From CAZIWX01 sp964543125 (lineage in GTDB: Bacteria > Fidelibacterota > UBA8477): DNA of 42,381 bases. The stretch lies in contig CAZIWX010000013.1 of NCBI GenBank assembly GCA_964543125.1, forward strand, positions 1 through 42,381, read 5' to 3'. This document shows, one piece after another, positions 35,301 through 42,381 of the stretch (its first letter is position 1; each line of letters begins with the position of its first letter). Below the pieces are notes generated by a model that was given only the letters and a program-made list of their open reading frames with translations, did not search any database and was not told the DNA's origin. The position numbers were made by a program, and so were the translations under genes.

Positions 35301-35675
35301 TGTGGGAATTGCACCACTTTTTGTCCCACCGCGGGCGAACCCTACCGGGTTAAACCCAAATTTTGGCTGTCGGCGGCAGCGTATCATGAGGAACAAACGG
35401 GTTACCATTTTGATGACGGCCTTCTGCGTCACCAAACCGGGCAGGGTGAAGCTACTTTACGGCAGATCAACGGCCGATTGATCTACACCGATGATCAGGT
35501 TACGGCCACGTTCGAGCCCGCTAATTTTAAATTACTCCGGACTCATGCGAAACAGCCGGGCAGGCTGGCGGTGGATTTTAGCGGAGCTGCAAACATGTAT
35601 CAGTTGTGGAGTGCCTTAAAGTCGCACCCGTTATTTTGTAAATCCAATTTGCCGGATGAGATCGGGCAGGTCTAG
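32361..35675 (+). CDS. ygfK: YgfK, putative selenate-reductase-type flavin/iron-sulfur oxidoreductase
   Basis: 1104 residues, a little longer than the E. coli protein (about 1030). N-terminal ~440 residues: dihydroorotate-dehydrogenase-like TIM barrel (IGVAAGPHTQLSQNI, TLSTMHGCPPGEIE). Residues ~458-515: GltD-type iron-sulfur ligands (CVNECAVDQDIPGYM, VCDHLCQSKC). From ~551: FAD site VIGGGPAGLSAAYFL; from ~680: NAD(P)H site IIGGGNSAMDAARTA; then FAGGDVVRGPATLIQA. From ~913: CLYCDEYCSVCVGVCPN and, near 977, CNECGNCTTFCPTAGEP, ferredoxin-like clusters. Known as a partner of Mo hydroxylases in this locus. Probably channels electrons between NAD(P)H, flavin and a purine or other acceptor; true substrate not established. 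Confidence 0.95.
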   Translation: MSDQLYPLAIEELAAWMVRELKHDRLFGIHRSLWFEPNPHQPFRMERYGQLLETPIGVAAGPHTQLSQNIIAAWLTGARYIELKTVQTLDAIAVTKPCIDMTDEGYNCEWSQELRLQQSFSEYLNAWILIHWLRHQLKWDTLPDPGFIFNMSVGYDLAGILNPNVQQFLDEMTACPLQLAEKLDRLRSILPGLDEINIPDSLTNNITLSTMHGCPPGEIERIGKYLMEERQLHTTIKLNPTLLGPDRLREVLHDRLGFDSIRVPDAAFEHDLRYGAAVELIKSLQASAEQTGIQFGIKLTNTLEVENVKGNLPGQEPLVYLSGRALHPISVLVASRLQTDFDGQLDINFSAGADAFNVAEILECNIRPVTVCSDLLKPGGYARLRQYLDILNEKMSASGARNMTEFILARTDGQPDITQAGLSNLRAYAESVPDDERYQQRHFPYASIKTNRALSVFDCIAAPCVNECAVDQDIPGYMYSTAQGGFDQALEVILRNNPFPHVAGLVCDHLCQSKCTRLNYDRPLLIRSIKHFIAEQADDRTDPEAAPFNGLTVAVIGGGPAGLSAAYFLALDGFKVEIFEAKPRVGGMTADAIPSFRLDEAGLQADVERIQRLGVGIHTTAAISSERFTALRHDFDFLFIAVGAQQGRQPGIPGEKGANVWDQLTFLRRVNHGERPDLGQSVLIIGGGNSAMDAARTAKRVVGAQGKVTVVYRRTRTQMPADRDEVAELAPEGIDLLELAAPVEVIRENERMVGLRCKKMQLGEIDASGRRRPVPIPGSTFDLAANSIIFAIGQEVVLDFFPDRVLKSDPVTLETQISDVFAGGDVVRGPATLIQAIGDGRAAALAISRKAGITGHPVFDSLTRHFTAVDFQQKQAVRDYGPPVQVQRADEQLGFSLLAKSLNAATAQAEAGRCLYCDEYCSVCVGVCPNRANVEFQMPPRSLRVLQGYVRGEEFSPVKSHLIRTTQVPQIMTIGDFCNECGNCTTFCPTAGEPYRVKPKFWLSAAAYHEEQTGYHFDDGLLRHQTGQGEATLRQINGRLIYTDDQVTATFEPANFKLLRTHAKQPGRLAVDFSGAANMYQLWSALKSHPLFCKSNLPDEIGQV

Positions 35676-35680
35676 ATCAG

Positions 35681-37087
35681 ATGACTCAACCAAAACGCAT
35701 TTTAATCAAGAATCCACGCCTGGTTGCAACCATGAATGATGGGCAGGTAGAGTATTCCGGTGGTCATGTTTTAATTGAAAATGGCAAAATCAAGTCCCTG
35801 GGGCCGGATTTACCGGAAATTCAGGCGGATGAGGTCATTGACGCTCAAAATATGGTGGTTCTGCCGGGCTTTATCAACACCCACCACCACTTGTATCAAT
35901 CGTTGACACGCAATATTCCGCGGATGCAAAATGTATCTTTGTTTGAATGGCTGAAAAATCATTATGAGATTTGGCGTGAATTGACTGAAGAAGGGGTGTT
36001 TGTAAGTGCCCGGGTGGGTTTACTGGAGTTAATGAAATCCGGCGCCACCACCAGCTCGGATCATTTGTACCTGTTTCCGCGAGACTCCGGCGGCCGCCTG
36101 ATTGACGCCGAAATCAATGCCGCGCGTCAGTTAGGGATTCGATTCCAGCCGACCCGGGGATCCATGACGCTGGGAAAATCAGCCGGGGGCCTGCCACCGG
36201 ACGAGATGGTTCAGGACGAAGCTGAAATTCAGGCCGACACGGAACGGCTATTGGCTAAATTTCACGATACTGCGCCCGGGGCCATGACTCGCTTGGCGTT
36301 GGCGCCCTGTTCGCCCTTTTCAGTTACCACCCGGCAAATGCAACGCACGGCTGACTATGCCGCCGATCACAATTTATTGATTCACACCCACTTGGCGGAA
36401 ACATTGGCTGAAGAACAGTTCTGTATTCGGCAATTCGGGAAACGGCCGCTGGAATATCTGGATTCGGTAAGCTGGGTCGGGGAAAACGCCTGGTATGCTC
36501 ACGCGATTCATCTGAATGGTGACGAGATCCGCCGGATGGGCGCGGCCGGCGCCGGAATGAGTCATTGTCCCTCATCCAATATGCGGTTGGGATCGGGAAT
36601 TGCCCGGATTCACGAGCTTTTGGAGGCCGGGGTGAAGGTGAGCCTCGGCGTGGATGGTTCCGCTTCCAACGATTCCGGCAATATGCTGCTGGAAATCCGG
36701 AACGCATTATATTTATCACGGCTACGGGAACAGGACAAATGGCTTTCGGCCCGGGATGTCTTTAGGATAGCGACCCGGGGTGGCGCGGCGGCGTTACGGC
36801 GGGATGACATTGGTGAATTGTCGGTGGGTAAACGGGCTGATCTGGCGTTGTTTGATATCAGCACCTTGGAATATGCCGGCGCTCAATCCGATCCGCTGGC
36901 AGCCTTGGTTTTTACGGTGCGGATGCGTCCGGTGGATTGGCTGATCGTGGATGGGATTATAAGGATCCGGAATGGCGAATCACAGGTGCTGGAATCCAAA
37001 TTGATTGCGTCCCACAACCGGCTGGCGGCCGAAATGCTGACCCGGGCGCACAAACGCACCGGCATTGATTTTAGGCACGAGAATTAA
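35681..37087 (+). CDS. 8-oxoguanine deaminase-like amidohydrolase (AtzA/TrzN group)
   Basis: 468 residues. Metal motifs: LPGFINTHHHLYQS (His68, His70), LLIHTHLAET, WYAHAIHL, and SLGVDGSASND with the catalytic Asp. The stretch MSHCPSSNMRLGSGIARI is characteristic of the 8-oxoguanine deaminase branch of the ATZ/TRZ group, which turns 8-oxoguanine into uric acid. It lies five bases after ygfK and before the second hydroxylase set, in line with supplying oxidised purine to the pathway. It is clearly distinct from the SsnA paralogue at 24617. Confidence 0.88.
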   Translation: MTQPKRILIKNPRLVATMNDGQVEYSGGHVLIENGKIKSLGPDLPEIQADEVIDAQNMVVLPGFINTHHHLYQSLTRNIPRMQNVSLFEWLKNHYEIWRELTEEGVFVSARVGLLELMKSGATTSSDHLYLFPRDSGGRLIDAEINAARQLGIRFQPTRGSMTLGKSAGGLPPDEMVQDEAEIQADTERLLAKFHDTAPGAMTRLALAPCSPFSVTTRQMQRTADYAADHNLLIHTHLAETLAEEQFCIRQFGKRPLEYLDSVSWVGENAWYAHAIHLNGDEIRRMGAAGAGMSHCPSSNMRLGSGIARIHELLEAGVKVSLGVDGSASNDSGNMLLEIRNALYLSRLREQDKWLSARDVFRIATRGGAAALRRDDIGELSVGKRADLALFDISTLEYAGAQSDPLAALVFTVRMRPVDWLIVDGIIRIRNGESQVLESKLIASHNRLAAEMLTRAHKRTGIDFRHEN

Positions 37088-37090
37088 AAT

Positions 37091-37858
37091 ATGTGGTCAT
37101 CGATCAAGATAATTCATAAACCGGAAACATGGGCCGAGGCGTGGCGATTGAGTCAAGCTGCCGGAACAGCAGTCCTGAGTGGCGGAACTTACCTGGCGGC
37201 TGAACGCGATCCGGTGCTTGAGGCATTAGTGTCCCTGAAAAGTTTGCTTGCCACTGATATTGAAATAGCCGGCACAACCATCAGGCTCGGAGCCGGAGTC
37301 ACGCTACAGGAGTTGGTGGATTTCGCCTGGCCGGAAGCGTTCCAGCCGGTCGCAGAAGCCGCGCGAGCATCCTGTTCCTCCAAAAACATCCGCAACCAAC
37401 GCACCCTGGGCGGTGAGATCGCCAATTTCCGGTTTAATTCGGAACTGGTTTTACTTTTACAGGCACTCAATCCGCGGCTTCAGATTGTTCAGAATACGGA
37501 AACCGAAACATCGCTCCGGGAATGGGCGGGTGCGGGGATCATTCAAGCAGTGATGCTTGATTTGTCAGTTATCAAAAAGATGGTATGCTTACGCTATGCA
37601 CCCATTCCGTCCGCCGTGCCGTTTCTGGGTGTGGCCGGGGTGGCCTACTCGGATGGTTACCGGATTGTCGTGGGTGGAAATGTGAGTGGCGTTAAGGCCC
37701 TGACGTTTCATGCAACGAATTTTCGATCGGAAGAGCAGTCGTTGGTGATGGAACAGGCGGAGAACGCTTTGTTAGCCGATCATTTTGGTAGCCGCGATTA
37801 TAAACGTAACCTGTTACAAGTAGCTTTGCGGCGGTTGGGCGAGGCCTTATGCCAGTGA
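37091..37858 (+). CDS. ygfM: Xanthine dehydrogenase-family FAD-binding subunit (set B, YgfM-like)
   Basis: 255 residues, the short form typical of YgfM. FAD loop AVLSGGTYLAAERDP, GAGVTLQELVDFAW, and SKNIRNQRTLGGEIANFRFNSEL. Diverged from the set A FAD subunit (280 residues), so the two hydroxylases are not a recent duplication. Ends with an overlap of 10 bp with the following 2Fe-2S gene. No strong ribosome site upstream of ATG 37091; expression probably depends on the preceding gene. Confidence 0.9.
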   Translation: MWSSIKIIHKPETWAEAWRLSQAAGTAVLSGGTYLAAERDPVLEALVSLKSLLATDIEIAGTTIRLGAGVTLQELVDFAWPEAFQPVAEAARASCSSKNIRNQRTLGGEIANFRFNSELVLLLQALNPRLQIVQNTETETSLREWAGAGIIQAVMLDLSVIKKMVCLRYAPIPSAVPFLGVAGVAYSDGYRIVVGGNVSGVKALTFHATNFRSEEQSLVMEQAENALLADHFGSRDYKRNLLQVALRRLGEALCQ

Positions 37859-38313
37859 CTTTTATACTCAACGGCAAAGTCGTCACCCCCGGCGTACGAG
37901 CCGGAATGACCCTGCTGGAGTTTTTACGTTCGGAAGGCATTTTTAGTGTCAAACACGGTTGTGATCATGGTGAATGCGGTTCGTGCAGCGTGTTAGTGAA
38001 TGACAAAGTTCAAAATGCCTGTTTGATCCTCATGGGCTCACTCGCTGGTGAACGCATTGAAACCCTGGAAAGTTTACAGGACGCGCGGCGGATGAAATTA
38101 ATGCAGGCCGCTTTTCTCGATGAGGGCGCCATCCAATGCGGCTATTGTACGCCCGCCATGCTCTTAGCCCTGGAGAGCTTGTACCGAACCGATCCAACAC
38201 CTACTGAAGCCGCCATTCGTGATGCACTGGCCGGGATTTATTGCCGGTGCACCGGTTTTGTGAAACCCGTGGCTGCCGCGCAAAAGATCAAGACGGCGGA
38301 GGTGTCATCCTGA
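37849..38313 (+). CDS. Xanthine dehydrogenase-family 2Fe-2S subunit (set B)
   Basis: 154 residues. Ligands Cys38, Cys43, Cys46, Cys58 (HGCDHGECGSCSVLV, ACLIL) and Cys97, Cys100, Cys132, Cys134 (QCGYCTPAM, YCRCTGF). In E. coli the equivalent domain is fused to the N-terminus of XdhD; here it is separate. Ends GGAGGTGTCATCCTGA, where the stop overlaps the probable CTG start of the next gene. Confidence 0.94.
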   Translation: MPVTFILNGKVVTPGVRAGMTLLEFLRSEGIFSVKHGCDHGECGSCSVLVNDKVQNACLILMGSLAGERIETLESLQDARRMKLMQAAFLDEGAIQCGYCTPAMLLALESLYRTDPTPTEAAIRDALAGIYCRCTGFVKPVAAAQKIKTAEVSS

Positions 38314-40613
38314 GTCAGTTTAAAAAAGCCCTGAAACAGGTGGGACGCTCAACCCGGCGCGTGGATGGCCTGGCTTTGGTCAGGGGCAAGCCGGTTTTTG
38401 CCGATGATATCCGGTTACCGAAGCTGCTGCATCTGAAAGTACTGCGTAGCCCCTACGCTCACGCCCGGATCAAAGCTATTCGTTCGGAAAAAGCGCTCTC
38501 CATCCCCGGCGTCGTGTTGGTGCTGACCCACCTGGATTTTCCGGCCCACTACTTTACCACCGCCGGTCAGGGTTATCCGGAACCGTCACCGCGGGATACG
38601 CGCGTGTTGGATGTTACGCTGCGCTATGTAGGCGACCGGGTGGCGGTTGTCGCCGCGGAATCATTGGAAGCGGCCGAACAGGCGGTCAATTTCATCGAAG
38701 TTGAATACGAAAAACTCCCGGCAAATTTCGACCCGGAAAAAGCTGAAACCGTGCCGGCGCTTCATCCGGAACCGGGCAAAGTTGGTATTCATGACCCCGC
38801 GCATAATATTGCATCCTGGTTCGAAGCGAATTTAGGTGATGTGAATAAAGGTTTGCGGGAGAGCAGGTGGGTGTTCGAAGGGCGCTACAGTACGCCCTAT
38901 GTCCAACAGACTTCCATCGAGCCGCATATTACGCTGAGCTGGATGGATGAAAATGACCGGTTGGTCATTCGTACTTCCACACAGGTCCCGTTTCATGTGC
39001 GCCGCATGGTGGCGGAAGTGCTCGATTATCCCCTGCATAAAATCCGGGTGATCAAACCTCGGGTGGGTGGCGCCTTTGGCGGGAAGCAGGAGCTTCTGAA
39101 CGAAGAATTGTGTGCCGCCGTCACCCTCCGGACCGGCCGGCCGGCGCGCCTGGAATTCACCCGGGCCGAAGAGTTATTCGCAGCCCGTTCCCGTCACCCC
39201 CAGATTGTGAAATTCAAGATCGGTGTGAATCCGAATTACACTTTGAATGCCATGGACATGAATATTTTGGAGAATTGCGGCGCCTATGGACCGCACGCTC
39301 TCACCGTCATGTCGGTGACGGCTCAAAAAGCGCTTACACTGTATCGCTCGCCCCATGTACGGGTCCGGGCCAAAGCAGTGTATACTAATTTATCGGTAGC
39401 CGGCGCCTATCGGGGTTATGGCGCCCCTCAGGGTTTTTTCGCCCTGGAGTGCCTCATGGATGAAATCGCGGCTGAACTGAGAATCGATCCCATCGAATTC
39501 CGCCACAAAAACTATGTCCAAGCCGGTGAAGATGTCCCCATTGCCAGGATTTTGGGTGAAGGTCATGCAGGGTTTCCGGTGGTGATCGAGTCTACCGGAT
39601 TACATGATTGTCTGGAGGAAGGACGCCAATTGATTGATTGGGAGGTTCTGCGGCCGGCGCCCAAAACCGGGACACTGCGGCGGGGTGTGGGTGTGGCCTG
39701 CGCCGCTCAGGGCTCGGGCATTGCCGGGGTCGATATGGGCTCGGTATTCATCAAAATGAATGAGGATGCCAGTTTCAACCTGCTGGCCGGTGCAACGGAC
39801 TTGGGAACCGGATCGGATACGGCTCTGGCCCAGATTGCCGCGGAGGTGTTGGAAGTTCCGGTGGAAAAAATCATTATTTATAGCTCGGATACGGATTTCA
39901 CACCCTTCGATACCGGCGCCTACGCCTCCAGCACGACATTCATTTCCGGTGGTGCGGTGAAAATCGCGGCTGAAAAAATCAAAGCCCAAATTCTGAAGCA
40001 GGGATTGGCTTTACTCGGCGAGGATTCAGGAATCATTCGGGAAGGCCTGGTGCTGGGCAAGAGCGGCGAACGCATTTCTTACCAAGACATTTGCACCCGC
40101 AGTTTCTACACCGAAAATCAACACCAGCTCATGGCTACCGCATCTCATGTGAGCTACGCTTCACCGCCACCCTTTAATGCTACTTTTGCCGATGTAACCG
40201 TGGATGTGGAAACCGGCTTGGTTAAGGTCAATAAAATCGTATCGATAACCGATGCCGGTCAGGTGATCAATCCGCAACAGGCGGAGGGACAGGTGGAGGG
40301 GGCTATCCCGCAATCCCTGGGCATGGCCTTGTCGGAGTTTATGGTTTTTGACGATAAAGGTCGTCCCCGGCACACGAATCTGAGCAATTATCATACTTAT
40401 ACAGCTATCGATTTGCCGGTAATAGTGGCCAAATTCATTCCTACTTACGAACCCGCCGGTCCCTTCGGCGCCAAAGCAGTGGCTGAAATTCCCATTAATG
40501 GTCCCGCGCCCGCGGTAGCTAACGCAATTTTCAACGCCTGCGGGGTCAGAATTCGGGACTTGCCGATTACTCCGGAAAATATTTTAACTCTATTCAAAGG
40601 GACCAAATTGTGA
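38310..40613 (+). CDS. xdhD: Xanthine dehydrogenase-family molybdenum-binding large subunit (set B, XdhD-like), probable CTG start
   Basis: 767 residues if translation starts at CTG 38310, which follows GGAGGTG (38298-38304) at five bases and overlaps the previous stop as CTGA. No ATG, GTG or TTG lies nearby in frame except GTG 38340, which lacks a site; a frame opening at 38241 inside the previous gene is rejected. Family motifs: VGRSTRRVDGLALVRGKPVFADDI, RYVGDRVAVVAAES, GGAFGGKQE, GAYRGYGAPQG, TDLGTGSDTA and catalytic-Glu segment FGAKAVAEIPINGPAPAVANAI. Matches the XdhD branch of purine hydroxylases. Last gene of the operon. Confidence 0.93.
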   Translation: MSQFKKALKQVGRSTRRVDGLALVRGKPVFADDIRLPKLLHLKVLRSPYAHARIKAIRSEKALSIPGVVLVLTHLDFPAHYFTTAGQGYPEPSPRDTRVLDVTLRYVGDRVAVVAAESLEAAEQAVNFIEVEYEKLPANFDPEKAETVPALHPEPGKVGIHDPAHNIASWFEANLGDVNKGLRESRWVFEGRYSTPYVQQTSIEPHITLSWMDENDRLVIRTSTQVPFHVRRMVAEVLDYPLHKIRVIKPRVGGAFGGKQELLNEELCAAVTLRTGRPARLEFTRAEELFAARSRHPQIVKFKIGVNPNYTLNAMDMNILENCGAYGPHALTVMSVTAQKALTLYRSPHVRVRAKAVYTNLSVAGAYRGYGAPQGFFALECLMDEIAAELRIDPIEFRHKNYVQAGEDVPIARILGEGHAGFPVVIESTGLHDCLEEGRQLIDWEVLRPAPKTGTLRRGVGVACAAQGSGIAGVDMGSVFIKMNEDASFNLLAGATDLGTGSDTALAQIAAEVLEVPVEKIIIYSSDTDFTPFDTGAYASSTTFISGGAVKIAAEKIKAQILKQGLALLGEDSGIIREGLVLGKSGERISYQDICTRSFYTENQHQLMATASHVSYASPPPFNATFADVTVDVETGLVKVNKIVSITDAGQVINPQQAEGQVEGAIPQSLGMALSEFMVFDDKGRPRHTNLSNYHTYTAIDLPVIVAKFIPTYEPAGPFGAKAVAEIPINGPAPAVANAIFNACGVRIRDLPITPENILTLFKGTKL

Positions 40614-40771
40614 CTAGAGTCATTAGTTTTTATAAAATCAAATTTACATTCCAATGCTCTGGTTTTGTTTGTTACTTTTCGGCCTGAATCAGCGAGAATC
40701 TTCATTATCAAGAAGCTTCCCAAAATAAAAGCTGGCGAATGTGATAAGATCATGGTTGACACACAGGGAAT
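40614..40771. other. Intergenic region between the purine operon and the sensor kinase
   Basis: 158 bp. Begins with TGACTAGAGTCA overlapping the xdhD stop, a 4-bp stem followed by TTAGTTTTT, which is too weak to call a terminator. AT-rich further on; AGGGAAT precedes the kinase ATG. No other structure seen. Confidence 0.4.
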
Positions 40772-42381
40772 ATGGTAACCGCTAAACATAAACTAGCCGT
40801 CTTGATATTAGAAGATAATCCGGCCGATCAACGGTTTTTAGAACATTCATTCAAACGAGCAACCCTGGCTGAATTTCACTTGCACCAGGTTACAAATCTC
40901 GCCACCGCCGAAGAAGTATTATCTCATAGTCAATTTGATGCCATGCTCCTTGATCTGGAACTGCCTGACAGCCGGGGATTGCATGCTTTGCAGGTGCTGG
41001 TTCAAAACCGTCCGGATCTCCCCATCGTGGTCCTCACCGGTCATAACGACGACCTGTTGGGTCTGGAGGCGGTCAAGGGCGGCGCCCAGGATTATCTGGT
41101 AAAGGGCCGGGTCAATCCGGATGTATTGGTGCGGGCGGTGCGCTACGCGGTGGAGCGGAAGCGAATGGAAATGCTGTTGCGCCATCATGCGAAGCAACAG
41201 GCGGCGGTGGTTGCCCTTAGCCATCAGGCGCTACAGGAACAGGCCATTGAAACCTTGAAAAAACACGCCGTGCAACTCGTGAGTAAGACTCTCGACATCA
41301 CCGGATGTTATATTATTAAGCACTTTCAGGAGACGGAGGCGGTCGAATTGTCGGCTTCAGTGGGTTTGCGCCAGACGCACACCACCGAGCTGGATGGTTC
41401 GTTAATACGCTACGTCCTGAGTGTCAATCAACCGGTGTTTGTCCCCGATCTTAAATCTGAAACACGGTTTCCGATACCTGACTGGCTGCTCGAAAACGAT
41501 ATCACATCTGTCCAGATGATCATCATACCCGGCTTAAAAGTTGCCTACGGCGCCCTGTGCGCGGTCAGTACTAAAGAACGGACATTTAACCAGGAAGATG
41601 TCGCCTTTCTTCAGGTGATAGCCAATGTCATTGCTGAAGCCGTCCAGCGTTTAAGTGCCCGCCAAAGTTTGGAGCAGGCCTTGGAAACCGCCCGCCATTC
41701 GGAAAAAGTTAAGAGCCTTTTCCTATCCAATATGTCCCACGAGATCCGAACACCGCTGAACTCGATTCTGGGTTTTATCCAATTGATCGAAACTGCCGTT
41801 AAGGATCATTTGGACGAAGAGGAAAAAGCGTTTTTCAGCCTGGTGCATCAGTCCGGAGACCGTCTGCTGAACACCATGAATGAAATCCTGGACATCTCGC
41901 AAATCGAAGCGGATTCGTTTGAGCTGCAACCCACCGACATCGACCTGTGTGTCTTGCTGGAAAACCTGAGCTCCGAATGGCGGGACCGGGCCGCCGAAAA
42001 AGGCTTACGCTTTCAATTTACCAGCGACCGGCCTCATTTAAAAATCAGGGCTGATCAATATTGTATTACCAACGCCCTGCATCAATTGCTGGATAACGCC
42101 ATCAAATACACCGATACCGGCACGATCCGGATAGATTTGAAAAAAAACAGGTCCGGGGTTTGGGTCACAATCAAGGATACGGGCATTGGAATGTCGGATG
42201 AATATCTCCAGCAAATCTTCGAAACATTTTCCCAGGAAAGCACCGGCTACAGTAAAAAATTCCAGGGCGTCGGCTTGGGCCTGGCCCTGACCAAACGCTA
42301 TTTGGAATTAAATGCCGTCAACATCCGGGTTTCCAGTACGCAGGGCAAAGGGACCACGATTAAACTACATTTTTTAAAGCC
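40772..42381 (+). CDS. Response regulator-GAF-histidine kinase hybrid (3' partial)
   Basis: 536 codons visible; the frame runs off the window end. Receiver domain ~1-125: acidic pair LILEDN, phospho-acceptor Asp61 in MLLDLELPDS, VVLTGH, YLVKGR. Then a coiled linker, a GAF-like domain (about 165-295), and a histidine kinase core: His323 in SNMSHEIRTPLNSILGF, N-box NALHQLLDNAIKY, DTGIGM and GVGLGLALTKRY. No membrane segment, so a cytoplasmic sensor. The receiver-first layout suggests it is controlled by another kinase. Separate transcription unit from the purine operon; a regulatory link is not evident. Confidence 0.93.
   Translation, partial: MVTAKHKLAVLILEDNPADQRFLEHSFKRATLAEFHLHQVTNLATAEEVLSHSQFDAMLLDLELPDSRGLHALQVLVQNRPDLPIVVLTGHNDDLLGLEAVKGGAQDYLVKGRVNPDVLVRAVRYAVERKRMEMLLRHHAKQQAAVVALSHQALQEQAIETLKKHAVQLVSKTLDITGCYIIKHFQETEAVELSASVGLRQTHTTELDGSLIRYVLSVNQPVFVPDLKSETRFPIPDWLLENDITSVQMIIIPGLKVAYGALCAVSTKERTFNQEDVAFLQVIANVIAEAVQRLSARQSLEQALETARHSEKVKSLFLSNMSHEIRTPLNSILGFIQLIETAVKDHLDEEEKAFFSLVHQSGDRLLNTMNEILDISQIEADSFELQPTDIDLCVLLENLSSEWRDRAAEKGLRFQFTSDRPHLKIRADQYCITNALHQLLDNAIKYTDTGTIRIDLKKNRSGVWVTIKDTGIGMSDEYLQQIFETFSQESTGYSKKFQGVGLGLALTKRYLELNAVNIRVSSTQGKGTTIKLHFLK

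Noticed and set aside
22332..40613. Selenocysteine in the molybdenum hydroxylases
   Set aside because: No in-frame TGA was found in either large subunit. The yqeB/yqeC genes point to labile selenium cofactor, which does not need selenocysteine.
40611..40634. Possible terminator after the purine operon
   Set aside because: The palindrome TGACTAGAGTCA makes only a 4-bp stem and the following T-run is interrupted.
1..42381. CRISPR arrays, tRNA or rRNA genes
   Set aside because: No regularly spaced short repeats and no tRNA- or rRNA-like sequence were recognised on reading both strands.

Overview
The window reads as a chromosomal contig from an uncultured bacterium of the Fibrobacterota-Chlorobiota-Bacteroidota (FCB) neighbourhood, most like Calditrichota, KSB1 or Marinimicrobia-type lineages. 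The main clue is two secreted proteins ending in a Por-secretion (type IX) C-terminal sorting domain with the YPNPFN motif. Lipoproteins of a kind common in those groups support this. The exact phylum is inference. GC content is moderate, except for one clearly AT-rich block at about 9.9-14.2 kb.

Region 1 (1-9467) is cell-surface and envelope. It holds the 3' part of a giant beta-helix/cadherin-like/fibronectin-like protein with dockerin-like and sorting domains, then a roughly 60-codon remnant of an N-acyl-D-amino-acid deacylase gene. After that come three small envelope proteins and a PKD-domain protein with a sorting domain.

Region 2 (9468-14975) is an accessory island. It contains four gene cassettes, each ending in a hairpin-forming attC-like site, all sites in one orientation and no integrase in the window. 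This is the architecture of a CALIN (cluster of attC sites lacking integron integrase). Cargo: a protein of unknown function with a HEPN-like C-terminal Rx4H motif, a protein with a PD-(D/E)xK-like N-terminus, a RelE/Xre-type toxin-antitoxin pair on the opposite strand, and a HigB-HigA pair. Two diverged copies of a 161-bp direct repeat flank the island.

Region 3 (14976-18924) holds an LPP20-like exported protein, an ABC-F ATPase and a beta-carbonic anhydrase.

Region 4 (18940-40613) is the metabolic core. A minus-strand set xdhC-yqeB-mocA-yqeC (maturation of selenium-dependent molybdenum hydroxylases) is divergent from a 13-gene plus-strand operon. That operon runs: molybdenum hydroxylase large subunit, ssnA, ygeY, ygeW, a TrpB-like PLP enzyme, a threonine-synthase-like PLP enzyme, 2Fe-2S subunit, FAD subunit, ygfK, 8-oxoguanine-deaminase-like amidohydrolase, a second FAD subunit (ygfM-like), a second 2Fe-2S subunit and a second large subunit. 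It closely parallels the E. coli ygeW-ygeY-yqeB-yqeC-mocA-ygfK-ssnA-ygfM-xdhD locus, a gene set linked to anaerobic purine/uric-acid breakdown. Here there are two complete three-subunit hydroxylases. ygeX (diaminopropionate ammonia-lyase) is replaced in position by two tandem PLP enzymes, and hyuA and carbamate kinase are absent from the window. The inferred flow is purine oxidation, deamination and ring opening, processing of ring-derived intermediates by the M20 hydrolase, carbamoyltransferase and PLP enzymes, with YgfK handling electrons.

Region 5 (40772-end) is the start of a response-regulator/GAF/histidine-kinase hybrid, cut by the window end.
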